The notes under the pieces are model-generated. The model saw nothing but the letters and a program-made list of their open reading frames with translations, was not told where the DNA came from and did not search any database. The translations under genes and the position numbers were made by a program. This document shows positions 17,590 to 28,148 of a DNA stretch of 64,000 nucleotides, piece by piece (within the stretch, counting starts at the first letter, position 1; every line of letters begins with the position of its first letter). This stretch comes from Micromonospora sonchi (GTDB lineage Bacteria; Actinomycetota; Actinomycetes; Mycobacteriales; Micromonosporaceae): contig NZ_BMNB01000008.1 of the NCBI RefSeq assembly GCF_014646235.1, forward strand, positions 170,990 through 234,989. Direction: 5' to 3'.

Positions 17590-19173
17590 TCACACCCGCG
17601 CCCGGTCCAGGCCGTAGGTGAGCGCGTCGACTAGGGCGTGCCAGCTCGCCTCGACCACGTTGGGGTGCACCCCGACGGTGGTCCAGCCGCCGCCCCGGCC
17701 GTCGGCCGTCTCGACCAGCACCCGGGTCACCGCGCCGGTGCCGTGGCTGCCCTCCAGGATGCGCACCTTGTAGTCGGCCAGCTCGAAGTCGCGCAGCTCC
17801 GGGTAGTGCCGGCCGAGACCGACCCGCAGCGCCTCGTCGAGCGCGTTGACCGGGCCGTTGCCCTCTGCCGTGGCGATCACCCGCTCGCCGCGTACCCGGA
17901 TCTTGACCGTGGCCTCGGAGACCACCGCGCCGTCCTCCCGGTGCTCGACCAGCACCCGGTACGACTCCAGCGTGAACGGTCGCGCCGGCGCGGCGTCCGG
18001 CAGCTCGGAGCGGACCAGCAGCTCGAACGAGGCGTCGGCGGCCTCGAACGACCATCCACCGGCCTCCAGTTCCTTGACCCGCTTGGTGACCCGGGACAGC
18101 GTCTCCGGATGGCCGGCCAGGTCGAGCCCGAGCTCTCGGCTCTTGAGTTCGATGCTGGCCCGGCCGGCCATCTCGGTTACCAGGATCCGCATGTCGTTGC
18201 CCACCACCTCGGGTTCGACGTGGTTGTAGAGCAGCGGATCCACCTTGATCGCACTCGCGTGCAGCCCGGCCTTGTGGGCGAAGGCGGCGGCCCCGGCGTA
18301 CGCCTGGTGGGTGTCGGGGGCGATGTTGGCGATCTCGGCGATGGCGTGGGAGACCCGCACCATCTGCTCCAGGCAGCCCTCCGGTAGGACGGGCATCCCG
18401 AGCTTGAGCTGGAGGTTGGCCACGACGGTGAAGATGTCCGCGTTGCCGGGTCGTTCGCCGTACCCGTTGGCGGTGCCCTGCACGTGGCGGACGCCGGCCT
18501 CGACGGCGGCGATGGTGTTGGCCACCGCGCAGGCGGTGTCGTTCTGGGCGTGCATGCCGAAGAGTTCCGGCGCGACGCCGATCCGGTCGGTGAGGTCGGC
18601 GATGGCGGCGGTCACCCAGGAGGGCAGCATTCCGCCGTTGGTGTCGCAGAGCACGAACCGCTCGGCCCCGGCCGCCAGCGCGGTCTCCACCACCGAGGCG
18701 GTGTACGCCGGATCGTGACGGTAGCCGTCGAAGAAGTGCTCACCGTCGACGAAGACCCGGCGTCCCTCGGCGACCAGGTGGGTCACCGTGTCGTGGATCA
18801 TCGCCAGGTTCTCCTTGGCGGTGGTGCGCAGCGCCCGCTCGACGTGCCGCAGGTCGGCCTTGGCGACCAGGGCGATCGCCGGGGTCTGCGCGTCGAGCAG
18901 GCCACGCACCTGCGGGTCGTCGGCGGCGACCGCGCCGGCCCGGCGGGTTGCGCCGAAGGCGACCAGCACCGCGTGCTTCAGATCGAGTTCGGTACGCGCC
19001 CGGTGGAAGAACTCGGTGTCCTTGGGCACCGCGCCCGGCCATCCGCCCTCGATGAACCCGACGCCGAACTCGTCCAGCAGCCGCGCCACCGCGAGCTTGT
19101 CGACCACCGAGTAGCTGACCCCTTCGCGCTGGGCACCGTCGCGCAGGGTCGTGTCGTAGACCTGGAACGTCAT
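17590..19173 (-). CDS. cimA: (R)-citramalate synthase
   Basis: Condenses pyruvate and acetyl-CoA to citramalate, the first step of threonine-independent isoleucine synthesis; LeuCD and LeuB elsewhere in the window then yield 2-oxobutyrate. 527 residues: HMGL-like TIM barrel with YDTTLRDGAQREGVSYS, metal-binding GMHAQND, and TANGYGERPGNAD, then a C-terminal LeuA dimerisation/regulatory domain (from about 395) expected to bind isoleucine. The actinobacterial length and motifs fit CimA rather than 2-isopropylmalate synthase. The ATG at 19173 is chosen by homology start. Upstream is a terminator and an Ile-codon leader. Confidence 0.93.
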   Translation of the reverse strand: MTFQVYDTTLRDGAQREGVSYSVVDKLAVARLLDEFGVGFIEGGWPGAVPKDTEFFHRARTELDLKHAVLVAFGATRRAGAVAADDPQVRGLLDAQTPAIALVAKADLRHVERALRTTAKENLAMIHDTVTHLVAEGRRVFVDGEHFFDGYRHDPAYTASVVETALAAGAERFVLCDTNGGMLPSWVTAAIADLTDRIGVAPELFGMHAQNDTACAVANTIAAVEAGVRHVQGTANGYGERPGNADIFTVVANLQLKLGMPVLPEGCLEQMVRVSHAIAEIANIAPDTHQAYAGAAAFAHKAGLHASAIKVDPLLYNHVEPEVVGNDMRILVTEMAGRASIELKSRELGLDLAGHPETLSRVTKRVKELEAGGWSFEAADASFELLVRSELPDAAPARPFTLESYRVLVEHREDGAVVSEATVKIRVRGERVIATAEGNGPVNALDEALRVGLGRHYPELRDFELADYKVRILEGSHGTGAVTRVLVETADGRGGGWTTVGVHPNVVEASWHALVDALTYGLDRARV

Positions 19174-19202
19174 GGGGATCCCTTCGTAAGGCACCGGCCA
19201 GC

Positions 19203-19237
19203 GCAACAAAAAGACCCCCCGCGGCTGCGGGAGGTCT
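19203..19237 (-). terminator. Attenuator terminator upstream of cimA
   Basis: An 11-bp GC-rich stem (one G-T pair) with a 4-nt loop at 19212-19237, followed in the minus direction by TTTTTGTTG, 30 bp before the cimA ATG and 29 bp after the leader stop. Its position between leader peptide and structural gene marks it as a transcription attenuator. Confidence 0.85.
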
Positions 19238-19266
19238 GCGCGCTCGGCGGAGGGAAAGCCGGCGCG

Positions 19267-19299
19267 CTAGTTGCCAATAATGCGGGCGGTGCTGGTCAC
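19267..19299 (-). CDS. cimA leader peptide (MTSTARIIGN)
   Basis: A 10-residue open frame with tandem ATT-ATT isoleucine codons (19276-19281), rare codons in this GC-rich DNA, two codons before the TAG. Ribosome stalling here when charged tRNA-Ile is scarce would prevent the downstream terminator from forming. The GTG at 19299 is chosen because a CAGAGT box lies 7 nt upstream, suggesting a leaderless transcript as for the ilvB leader; a GTG at 19308 would add three residues. Confidence 0.75.
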   Translation of the reverse strand: MTSTARIIGN

Positions 19300-19476
19300 G
19301 TTCTGCACTCTGCCACTCGGCGGCGGCTTCTGGGAGGCGAAATCCACATGTCGGGACGATGGCAGCGGCCGGCGAAGGCTGGTGTGTAGGACCCGGCGGA
19401 CGGGGTAGGAGTTTTCGGGACAAGGAAACACGTTCCTCCGAGACGACTCAGCGTAGTCGGGGCAGGAGAGATCCCA

Positions 19477-19947
19477 ATGGAGAGGCTCGATCAGCACACC
19501 ACGCCGGAGGCGACCCTTCGCGGCGTCGACCAGGGGGTCGTCATGGGCGGCACCCCCGCCGGTGTGGGCGGCACCCCCGCCGGCACCTTCGACCCCTGGA
19601 GCTACCGGGACGAGGCCGGGGTGGCCGGCAGCAACCTGGCCGGCTACAAGGTCGAGGCGACCGACGGCTCGATCGGCAAGATCGACAGCGACAGCAACGA
19701 GGTCAACGCCAGCTACCTGGTGGTCGACACCGGGCCGTGGATCTTCGGCAGGAAGGTCATGCTGCCCGCCGGGACCGTGAACCACGTCGACCACGACGAG
19801 CGGAAGGTGTACGTCGACCGCAACAAGGATCAGATCAAGGCGGCACCGGAGTACGACGAGACGGCCACCGACCCCGCGTTCCGGGACAAGCTCGGCGGCT
19901 ACTACACCGACACGTACGCCGCGCCCCCGGCCGGCGACCTGCGGTGA
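19477..19947 (+). CDS. PRC-barrel domain protein
   Basis: 156 residues. A Gly/Thr-rich N-terminus precedes a PRC-barrel (residues about 50-110: NLAGYKVEATDGSIGKIDS, YLVVDTGPWIFGRKVMLPAG) and a short acidic tail. PRC-barrels act as small protein- or RNA-binding modules; in actinobacteria this type is often stress-induced. AGGAG lies upstream of the ATG. It diverges from the cimA control region. The specific role is unknown. Confidence 0.85.
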   Translation: MERLDQHTTPEATLRGVDQGVVMGGTPAGVGGTPAGTFDPWSYRDEAGVAGSNLAGYKVEATDGSIGKIDSDSNEVNASYLVVDTGPWIFGRKVMLPAGTVNHVDHDERKVYVDRNKDQIKAAPEYDETATDPAFRDKLGGYYTDTYAAPPAGDLR

Positions 19948-20026
19948 CCGGAGTTTCCGTTCACCTGTCTGCGGGACAGCGCGACGGCCGGTGGGGCACT
20001 GCCCCGCCGGCCGTTACGGTGTCAGG

Positions 20027-20767
20027 GTGGACGCCATCGAGGTAACCCGCAGGATTCCGTTTACCACGACCTTCAATTTCCGCGACGTCGGCGGTTACCG
20101 CAGCCGGGACGGCCGCACAGTCCGTACCGGCCGCCTCTACCGCTCCGACTCGCTGCACCGCATCGACGACGCCGACCGCGACGTCTTCACCGCACTCGGC
20201 GTGCGAACCGTCATCGACCTGCGCCGCCCGCACGAGGTCGACCGGGACGGGCGGGTCCCCGACTTCGACGGGCTCGCCTACCGGCACATCCACCCCGAGC
20301 ACGCGGAGTGGGGCGAACAGCCGTACCAGCCGGGCACCGACCTCGCCCGCTACCTCGCCGACCGGTACGCCGACCTGGCCCGCACCGGTACCGCCGGGCT
20401 GGCCGAGGCGATCGGCCTGGTCGCCGACAGCGCCAACGCACCGGTGGTGGTGCACTGTGTCGCGGGCAAGGACCGGACCGGCATCGTCTGCGGCCTGACC
20501 CTCGCGGTGCTCGGCGTCGAGGACGACGACATCGCGGCGGACTACGCGCTGAGCAGCGAGGCGTCCCAGCGCTTCAGCGCCTGGGCCGCCGCCACCTTCC
20601 CCAACGCCGCCAAACTGCCGTCGCCGTTCCTCGCCTCGCCGGCCGAGACGATGCGGCTGTTCCTGACGGAGATCCGCGAGGGCCACGGCTCGGTCGACAA
20701 CTACCTCCGCCACGCCGGGGTCACCGAGGAGCAGCTCACCGCCCTGCGCGCACACCTGCTCGACTGA
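20027..20767 (+). CDS. Tyrosine/serine protein phosphatase (PtpB-like)
   Basis: 246 residues of the dual-specificity phosphatase family that includes mycobacterial PtpB. Signature P-loop HCVAGKDRTG (Cys nucleophile and Arg), with the N-terminal NFRDVGGY motif and LYRSDSL typical of the group. Targets may be phosphoproteins or phosphoinositides. The GTG at 20027 is favoured: TACGGT lies 6 nt upstream, no Shine-Dalgarno is visible, and homologues begin close to this point. Confidence 0.92.
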   Translation: MDAIEVTRRIPFTTTFNFRDVGGYRSRDGRTVRTGRLYRSDSLHRIDDADRDVFTALGVRTVIDLRRPHEVDRDGRVPDFDGLAYRHIHPEHAEWGEQPYQPGTDLARYLADRYADLARTGTAGLAEAIGLVADSANAPVVVHCVAGKDRTGIVCGLTLAVLGVEDDDIAADYALSSEASQRFSAWAAATFPNAAKLPSPFLASPAETMRLFLTEIREGHGSVDNYLRHAGVTEEQLTALRAHLLD

Positions 20768-20831
20768 TCACGCCGGTTTCGACGGCGCCGGCCGGGCGGC
20801 GAGCCCGCCCGGCGCGCGGGCCCGTCAGCGT

Positions 20832-20880
20832 GTTAATAAGGGGCCCCTTCTCTACCTCAGACGTTAAGAAGGGGCCCTTC
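20832..20880. repeat. Pair of direct GTTAA..AAGGGGCCC..TTC elements
   Basis: Two near-identical 18-19 bp units (20832-20850 and 20863-20880), each internally palindromic around GGGCCC, between the convergent phosphatase and ilvE genes. They may act as bidirectional terminators. I recall similar units as frequent in Micromonosporaceae intergenic DNA, but this is from memory. Confidence 0.7.
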
Positions 20881-20888
20881 CTTACACC

Positions 20889-21986
20889 TCAGAGGACGCG
20901 GTGGACCCAGTTGTGGGGGTCGGCGGTCTTGCCGCGCTGGAGGTCGACGAGCTGCTGGCGCAGGGCCATGGTGACCGGGCCGGGCTCGCCGTCGGCGACG
21001 GCGAACTCCCCGTCGGGGAAACGGACCTCTCCGATCGGGGTGATCACGGCGGCGGTGCCGCAGGCGAAGACCTCGCGGAGGCGGCCGCTGGCGGCGTCGG
21101 CCTGCCATTCGGCGAAGCTCACCGGCCGCTCCCGCACCTCGTGCCCGGCTGCCTCGGCCAGCGCGATCACCGACTCGCGGGTGATGCCGGGCAGGATGGT
21201 GCCGGTCAGCGGCGGGGTCGCCATCGAGCCGTCGTCGTAGACGAAGAAGACGTTCATCCCGCCCAGCTCGTCGACGAACCTGCGTTCCACCGCGTCCAGG
21301 AAGACCACCTGCTCGCAGCCGTGCTCGGCCGCCTCGGCCTGGGCGGCGAGCGAGGCGGCGTAGTTGCCGCCGCACTTCGCCGCGCCGGTGCCGCCGGGCG
21401 CGGCCCGGGTGTAGTCGGGCGAGACCCAGACCGTCACCGGCCGCACCCCGCTGGCGAAGTACGCCCCCACGGGCGAGGCGATGACCGCGTAGAGGTACTC
21501 GTTGGCCGGCCGGACGCCGAGGAACACCTCGCTGGCGAACATGAACGGCCGCAGGTAGAGGCTGCCGTCCTCGACGTCGGGAATCCACTCGCGGTCGATC
21601 TCGATCAGCCGCTGCAGCGAGTCGACGAAGGTCTCCTCCGGCAGCGCCGGCATCGCCATCCGGGCGGCGGAGGTGTTGAACCGGGCCGCGTTGGCGTACG
21701 GGCGGAACATCGTCACTCCGCCGTCGGCCGCGCGGTACGCCTTCATCCCCTCGAAGATCTCCTGCGCGTAGTGCAGCACGGCGCTGGCGGGATCCATCGG
21801 GATCGGGGCACGCGCCTCGACCCGGGCGTCGTACCAGCCCTTGCCGTCGGCGTAGCGGATGGTGACCATGTGGTCGGTGAAGACCCGACCGAACCCGGGG
21901 TTGGCCAGCAGGGCGGCCCGATCGGTGGCGGATACCGGCGCGGGATTCGGACGGATCTCGAAGTCGAGCTTGTCACCACCGCTCAT
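20889..21986 (-). CDS. ilvE: Branched-chain amino acid aminotransferase
   Basis: Final transamination of valine, leucine and isoleucine synthesis using glutamate. 365 residues, fold-type IV PLP enzyme: LHYAQEIFEGMKAYR near the N-terminus, the PLP-binding Lys in AAKCGGNYAASL, and LPGITRESV followed by EVFACGTAAVITPI in the C-terminal domain. The ATG at 21986 has GGGAGG 9 nt upstream; an ATG 8 codons further upstream is less well placed. It lies 234 bp downstream of leuB on the same strand. Confidence 0.97.
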   Translation of the reverse strand: MSGGDKLDFEIRPNPAPVSATDRAALLANPGFGRVFTDHMVTIRYADGKGWYDARVEARAPIPMDPASAVLHYAQEIFEGMKAYRAADGGVTMFRPYANAARFNTSAARMAMPALPEETFVDSLQRLIEIDREWIPDVEDGSLYLRPFMFASEVFLGVRPANEYLYAVIASPVGAYFASGVRPVTVWVSPDYTRAAPGGTGAAKCGGNYAASLAAQAEAAEHGCEQVVFLDAVERRFVDELGGMNVFFVYDDGSMATPPLTGTILPGITRESVIALAEAAGHEVRERPVSFAEWQADAASGRLREVFACGTAAVITPIGEVRFPDGEFAVADGEPGPVTMALRQQLVDLQRGKTADPHNWVHRVL

Positions 21987-22220
21987 CGCACTGACCTCCC
22001 TGAAGACCACGGCATGCGCCGACGCACACCGGAAACTATGTGCCAGAAACTTACCCCGAACGGTCGTTCAGCGGATAGGTCGACCGGTGGGTAGCAAGAC
22101 GACAACTGGTGCGAGGCCCGCTGGTCGAGGCGCCACCGCGCCGGCTGGGAACCGGCGTTTCGGCAGCGTACGCCCGGCGCGCCGGCTCAGCAGGCACACC
22201 GGGCGGCGGCGCGAGGCGGC

Positions 22221-23252
22221 TCAGGCGGCTACCTGGGCGGCGATCCGGTCGCCCACCTCGGCCGTGCGCAGGGTTACCTCCGGGCCGCGACCGGCCAGCT
22301 CCGCGCTGACCGCAGCGGTGATCCGGGCCGCGGCGTCGGCGTGCCCGAGCTGGTCGAGCAGCAGCGCGCCGGAGAGCACCGCAGCGACCGGGTCGGCCAC
22401 CCCGCGCCCGGCGATGTCCGGCGCGGAGCCGTGCACCGGCTCGAACATCGACGGGTACGTCCCGTCGGGGTTGATGCTGCCGCTGGCGGCCAGCCCGATC
22501 CCGCCGGTGACCGCGGCGGCGATGTCGGTCAGGATGTCGCCGAACAGGTTGTCGGTGACCACGACGTCGTAGCGCTGGGGCTGGGTGACCAGGAACATCG
22601 CGGCGGCGTCGACGTGCTGGTACTCGGTGGCCACGTCGGGGTGCTCGGCGGCCACCGCCTCGAAGGTGCGGGCCCACAGCGAGCCGGCGTGGGTGAGCAC
22701 GTTGGTCTTGTGCACCAGCGTCACCTTGCGCCGCTCGCGTCGCCGGGCCCGGGCGAAGGCGTCGCGGACCACCCGCTCCACCCCGTGCCGGGTGTTCAGG
22801 CTCTCCTCGGTGGCGATCTCGGCCGGGGTGCCCCGGTGCAGTGCGCCGCCGGCGCCCGCGTAGAGCCCCTCGGTGCCCTCCCGGACCACTACCAGGTCGA
22901 CCTCGCCGGACTTGACGGTCGCCAGCGGGCTGGCCACTCCCGGCCAGAGCCGCGACGGCCGAAGGTTGACGTACTGGTCGAAGGCGAAGCGCAGCTTCAG
23001 CAGCAGGCCCCGCTCCAGCACGCCGGGCGGGACGGTCGGGTCGCCGACGGCACCGAGCAGAATCGCGTCGTGCCCGGCCAGCTCGGTCAGCACCGAGTCG
23101 GGCAGCACCTCGCCGGTGCGGTGGTAACGTGCCGCGCCGAGGTCGTACTCGGTGGCCTCCACCCCTGGCACCGCCGCGTCAATGACCTTGCGGGCCTCCG
23201 CGACCACCTCGGGCCCGATCCCGTCCCCGGCCACCACCGCGATCCGTGCCAC
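22221..23252 (-). CDS. leuB: 3-isopropylmalate dehydrogenase
   Basis: NAD-dependent oxidative decarboxylation of 3-isopropylmalate (and 3-methylmalate in the citramalate route). 343 residues, actinobacterial-type Leu[21 protein letters not shown], the YAGAG and HKTNVL segments, [20 protein letters not shown] metal-binding block, and [17 protein letters not shown] for NAD specificity. The GTG start is preceded by AAAGGAG at about 7 nt. Confidence 0.97.
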   Translation of the reverse strand: MARIAVVAGDGIGPEVVAEARKVIDAAVPGVEATEYDLGAARYHRTGEVLPDSVLTELAGHDAILLGAVGDPTVPPGVLERGLLLKLRFAFDQYVNLRPSRLWPGVASPLATVKSGEVDLVVVREGTEGLYAGAGGALHRGTPAEIATEESLNTRHGVERVVRDAFARARRRERRKVTLVHKTNVLTHAGSLWARTFEAVAAEHPDVATEYQHVDAAAMFLVTQPQRYDVVVTDNLFGDILTDIAAAVTGGIGLAASGSINPDGTYPSMFEPVHGSAPDIAGRGVADPVAAVLSGALLLDQLGHADAAARITAAVSAELAGRGPEVTLRTAEVGDRIAAQVAA

Positions 23253-23466
23253 GTCCTCAGCTCCTTTGCTCGTGTGGCTCGACGGTACGCTGCCGTCCCG
23301 CGTCCCGGTACGGATGTTCCATCATACGGGAATCGGAATGCACAGCAGCTTCCCAGCAGGCATTCATGGGCCGGTCATCTGCGCTGCTTAGCGTGATCCT
23401 GAACGGGCCAACCGGCCCGGGCGACCACCACGACGGCGTGGCGGAGTGCCGAAGGAGGGCGAGGCC

Positions 23467-24312
23467 ATGTGGACCGACGAGCAGCCACGAACCCGTTGGG
23501 TGGATCCAGTGGCCTTCCGCTTCCGCCGGCCCGACCTGCGGCTGGGCACCCGCGACCGCCGTCCCGACCGGTCCGGTCTGGCGGCCGGGGACCGGATCGC
23601 CGTGCGGCACACGGTACGCACCTCGACCGCCGAGTACACCCTGCTGCTGAACGCCCCCGAGTGGGTGGGCCGGCGGGGAGCCGGCGAGGCGCTGCGCGAC
23701 GCGGTGGCCGAGTTGCGGGCGATCGACCTCACGTACGGCCCGAACCGCGCGGACAGCCTGGTGTCCCGGCTGCGCCGGGGTGAGATCGGCCCCGAGTCGT
23801 ACCCACCCCTGGCGGAGTTGGTGGACCGGTGCGCCGCGATGCGGGGGGCCACCGACGGCTGGTTCGACGCCTGGGCGGTGCCGGGCGGGTTCGACCCCGG
23901 CGGCCTGCTCGGCGGATGGGCGGTCGAGCGGGCGGCGGCCCGGTTGCGCGCCGCCGGCATCCATGACTACGCCGTGCTCACCGGCGCCGACCTGGTGGTA
24001 CGCGGCCACGCCGCGCACGGCGGCCCGTGGCGGATCGCGATCCACCATCCGACGGATCGTCGTCGGAGGCCACTGGTGCTGGAGATGACCACGGGCGCGA
24101 TCGGTACCTCTGGGGTGACCGGCCGGCGGGGACACGTGGTGGACCCGCACACCGGTGAGCCGGCCGATCAACTGGTCGCCGCCAGCGTGGTCGGCCCCGA
24201 CCTGGCGGTGGCCGACGGCTACGCCACCGCGCTCTACGCCGCCGGCCCGGCGGGACTGGCCTGGTTCCGCCCGGGAACCGACTACCAGGCGCTGCTGGCC
24301 GCCCGCCGCTGA
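23467..24312 (+). CDS. ApbE-like FAD:protein FMN transferase family protein
   Basis: 281 residues with ApbE landmarks: FGPN-like YGPNRADSLVSRL, FDPGGLLGGWAVERAAARL (the D..G..KGW motif, with G in place of Lys), and GRRGHVVDPHTGEPA near the metal site. ApbE attaches FMN to Thr of redox proteins; no target gene is visible here, and the altered GW motif leaves activity uncertain. The ATG at 23467 has AAGGAGGG 8 nt upstream; a GTG at 23446 is in frame but lies before the Shine-Dalgarno. Confidence 0.8.
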   Translation: MWTDEQPRTRWVDPVAFRFRRPDLRLGTRDRRPDRSGLAAGDRIAVRHTVRTSTAEYTLLLNAPEWVGRRGAGEALRDAVAELRAIDLTYGPNRADSLVSRLRRGEIGPESYPPLAELVDRCAAMRGATDGWFDAWAVPGGFDPGGLLGGWAVERAAARLRAAGIHDYAVLTGADLVVRGHAAHGGPWRIAIHHPTDRRRRPLVLEMTTGAIGTSGVTGRRGHVVDPHTGEPADQLVAASVVGPDLAVADGYATALYAAGPAGLAWFRPGTDYQALLAARR

Positions 24313-24733
24313 GCCGGCGCCGCGCGGCGGTCCGACACCGCGGCGATCCGGCGGTCCGACGGTGCGACATCAACGGCGCGACGGCGGCTGTGGTGTACGC
24401 AGGACGGTGGCCGACAGGTCGACTGTGGCTGGTGCGGAACAGCGATCGGCCTCCACGGCCGCGGCAACGACCGTGGAGGCCGGTCGGCGACGAGTGCGCG
24501 TGGCTCGCGCAATCGAGGGGTGCGGGCCGGTCGGCCGGGGCGACAACCTCGCCACCCGAAGACGGGCCGGCGCCACGGGCACGGCCAGCAACCGCCCCCG
24601 TACGCTATCGAATCGACACGTTTCGCGGCAAGGGTTCCACAGGGGACATCACGGCGCCGTGGCATCGACCTTGACTCCGCCGGTGGCAGGGGTGTTTTCG
24701 ACAAGGCCAAGCGTGGATGGCACGCTGTCCGCC
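24313..24733. other. 421-bp intergenic region with one strong hairpin
   Basis: No convincing gene. A perfect 12-bp inverted repeat (24447-24458 with 24471-24482, 12-nt loop) lies 135 bp past the apbE-like stop and may be its terminator. The rest presumably holds the promoter of the following small gene. Confidence 0.5.
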
Positions 24734-25093
24734 GTGAGTTTTGATCTGAGCGTGTGGGCTCTGGCGTACGGGGCGACACCCCAGGACGTGCGAGCGGCGG
24801 TGCAGCGGTGCCGGCAGGGCCAGCACATCGAGCGCCAACCGGACCCGCGGCTGGTGGCCTTCTACCGGGCGATCACCGCCAGTTACCCCGATCGGCCGGT
24901 CGGCCCGGGCAGCCCCTGGGCGGTCCTGCCGTTGCACACGGCGGCCGACCACATCGAACTGAACCTGGATCCGGGCTGCGCCGACCAGGTGCTGCTCGAC
25001 ATCGAGCGGCTGGCCGGCGAGTGCCAGTTGATGCTCTTCGACGCCCAGGACGGCTCGGTCTATCCGCCGCCGCCCGCCCGGCTGCCCGGCTGA
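24734..25093 (+). CDS. Small conserved protein, unknown function
   Basis: 119 residues starting at a GTG (VSFDLSVWALAYGATPQDVRAAV). The pattern of an N-terminal strand, a helix with RCRQG, GSPWAVLPLHTAADHIELNLDPGC and LLFDxQDG-like LMLFDAQDGSVYPPPP suggests a small alpha/beta fold seen in other actinobacterial hypothetical proteins, some next to polymorphic-toxin immunity genes. I cannot assign a function. It converges on serA. Confidence 0.75.
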   Translation: MSFDLSVWALAYGATPQDVRAAVQRCRQGQHIERQPDPRLVAFYRAITASYPDRPVGPGSPWAVLPLHTAADHIELNLDPGCADQVLLDIERLAGECQLMLFDAQDGSVYPPPPARLPG

Positions 25094-25113
25094 GCCGAGC
25101 GCCGGTACGACAA

Positions 25114-25138
25114 GGGACCCGACCGTAGGTCGGGCCCC
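25114..25138. terminator. Bidirectional terminator between small gene and serA
   Basis: An 11-bp stem with one mismatch and a GTA loop, placed between two converging stop codons 62 bp apart. Probably serves both transcripts. Confidence 0.75.
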
Positions 25139-25155
25139 CAGCAGTCGTGTGTGGA

Positions 25156-26754
25156 CTACTCGTCCCGCAGGTCGGCCGCGCTGGCCGCGATCGCCCCGAT
25201 CGAGTCGGCGGCCGAGGTGAGCAGGTCGGCGCCGAGCGCCTGGTCGACGGTGAGGGTCATCAGCGTCTCGCCACCGGCCTCCCGGCGGGCCACCTGCATC
25301 GCCGCGATGTTGATGCCGGCCTCACCGAGCAGGGTGCCGACGGTGCCGACCACGCCCGGACGGTCGGCGTAGCGCAGGAAGAGCAGGATGCCCTCCGCGC
25401 CGATTTCCACGTCGAAGCCGTCCACCTCGGTCAGCTTGATGACGTCCCGGGTGCCGGTATGGGTCGCCGTGCCGGAGACGCTGACCGTGCGACCGTCGGG
25501 CAGCGCGCCGCGCACGGTGACCAGCACCGGGTGCTCCACGGTCTCGGTCTGGGTGGCCAGCGCGACCTCGACCCCACGCTGGGCGGCCAGGTGCGGCGCG
25601 TTGACGTAGGTCACCTGCTCCTCGACCACCGAGCTGAACAGGCCCTTGGTGGCGGCGAGCTTGAGCACCGAGACGTCGTGGTCGACGATCTCGCCGCGTA
25701 CCTCGACGGTGACGCTGGCGGCGACGCCGCCGGCCAGCGCGGTGAAGGCGCGGCCGAGCTTCTCGGCCAGCGGCAGCAGCGGGCGGACGTCCTCGGCGAC
25801 CACGCCGCCGGCCTGCACGTTGACCGCGTCCGGCACGAACTCGCCCTGCAACGCCAGCTTCACGCTCTTCGCCACGGCCAGGCCCGCCTTGTCCTGCGCC
25901 TCGGCGGTGGAGGCACCCAGGTGCGGGGTGGCCACCACGTTGTCGAAGGCGAACAGCGGCGAGGAGGTGCACGGCTCCTTGGCGTACACGTCCACCCCGG
26001 CGCCGCCGACCCGCCCCTCGGCCAGCGCGTCGGCGAGGGCCTGCTCGTCGACGAGGCCGCCACGGGCGGCGTTGACGATCCGCACGCCCGGCTTGACGAT
26101 GGAGAGCTCCTTCTCACCGATCAGCCCGACAGTCTCCGGGGTCTTCGGCAGGTGGATGGAGATGAAGTCGCTCTCCCGCAGCAGCTCCTCCAGGCCGACC
26201 AGACGTACCCCGAGCTGCGCGGCGCGGGCCGGTTGGATGTACGGGTCGTACGCGATCAGTCGGGTGCCGAACGCGGCGATGCGCTGCGCGAACAGCACGC
26301 CGATGCGGCCGAGGCCGACCACGCCGACGGTCTTGCCCTGGATCTCCACGCCGGTGTACTTCGACCGCTTCCACTCCCCCGCCTTGAGGGCGGCGCTGGC
26401 GCTGGCGGTGTTCCGGGCGACCGCGAGCAGCAGGGCGACGGCCTGCTCGGCGGCGGAGACGATGTTGGAGGTGGGGGCGTTGACCACCATGACGCCCCGG
26501 GCGGTGGCGGCGGGCACCTCGACGTTGTCCAGACCCACACCTGCGCGGGCCACGACCTTCAGACGCGGCGCGGCGGCGATCGCCTCGGCGTCGATCTGGG
26601 TGGCGCTGCGGACGATGACGGCGTCGGCCTCGGAGAGCGCGGAGAGCAGGGCCGGTCGGTCGGTGCCGTCGACGTGCCGGACGTCGAAGTCGTGGGCGAG
26701 CACCTCGATGGCGGCGGGGGCGAGTTCTTCGGCGATCAGTACGACAGGAGTCAT
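25156..26754 (-). CDS. serA: D-3-phosphoglycerate dehydrogenase
   Basis: First step of serine synthesis. 532 residues, the long actinobacterial type with NAD-binding domain (VGVVGLGRIGVLFAQR), catalytic Arg in NAARGGLVDE, Glu and His in PHLGAST, then an allosteric substrate-binding domain and a C-terminal ACT domain (LLFLRYADRPGVVGTVGTLLGEAGINI) that binds serine. The ATG at 26754 has GAGG upstream. It is downstream of ilvBNC but separated by a strong hairpin. Confidence 0.97.
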   Translation of the reverse strand: MTPVVLIAEELAPAAIEVLAHDFDVRHVDGTDRPALLSALSEADAVIVRSATQIDAEAIAAAPRLKVVARAGVGLDNVEVPAATARGVMVVNAPTSNIVSAAEQAVALLLAVARNTASASAALKAGEWKRSKYTGVEIQGKTVGVVGLGRIGVLFAQRIAAFGTRLIAYDPYIQPARAAQLGVRLVGLEELLRESDFISIHLPKTPETVGLIGEKELSIVKPGVRIVNAARGGLVDEQALADALAEGRVGGAGVDVYAKEPCTSSPLFAFDNVVATPHLGASTAEAQDKAGLAVAKSVKLALQGEFVPDAVNVQAGGVVAEDVRPLLPLAEKLGRAFTALAGGVAASVTVEVRGEIVDHDVSVLKLAATKGLFSSVVEEQVTYVNAPHLAAQRGVEVALATQTETVEHPVLVTVRGALPDGRTVSVSGTATHTGTRDVIKLTEVDGFDVEIGAEGILLFLRYADRPGVVGTVGTLLGEAGINIAAMQVARREAGGETLMTLTVDQALGADLLTSAADSIGAIAASAADLRDE

Positions 26755-26969
26755 TGGTCCTCGTAGACGCTGGGATGCGAGCGGTCTGGAGCGTCGGGTC
26801 GCCGCGCTGCGTCCCGCGCTGATCCGTGCCATGGCCGTCAGGTGCCGGCTGGAACACCTACCCGCGATCGTAGGGTGCGGGCCGTCCGACGCGCTTCGGA
26901 GTGTGGGGTGAGTGCCCTCACAAACCGGACGCGGCGTGCGCGGACGTGACATGCGCTACCGAACGACAG

Positions 26970-27001
26970 TGGCCCCGGCGCCGAGGAGGGCGCCGGGGCC
27001 A
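26970..27001 (-). terminator. Terminator after ilvC
   Basis: A perfect 13-bp GC-rich stem with a 6-nt loop, beginning 16 bp past the ilvC stop. It ends the ilvBNC operon ahead of serA. Confidence 0.8.
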
Positions 27002-27017
27002 GGAGAGTACGCGCGGG

Positions 27018-28148
<1,131 letters not shown>

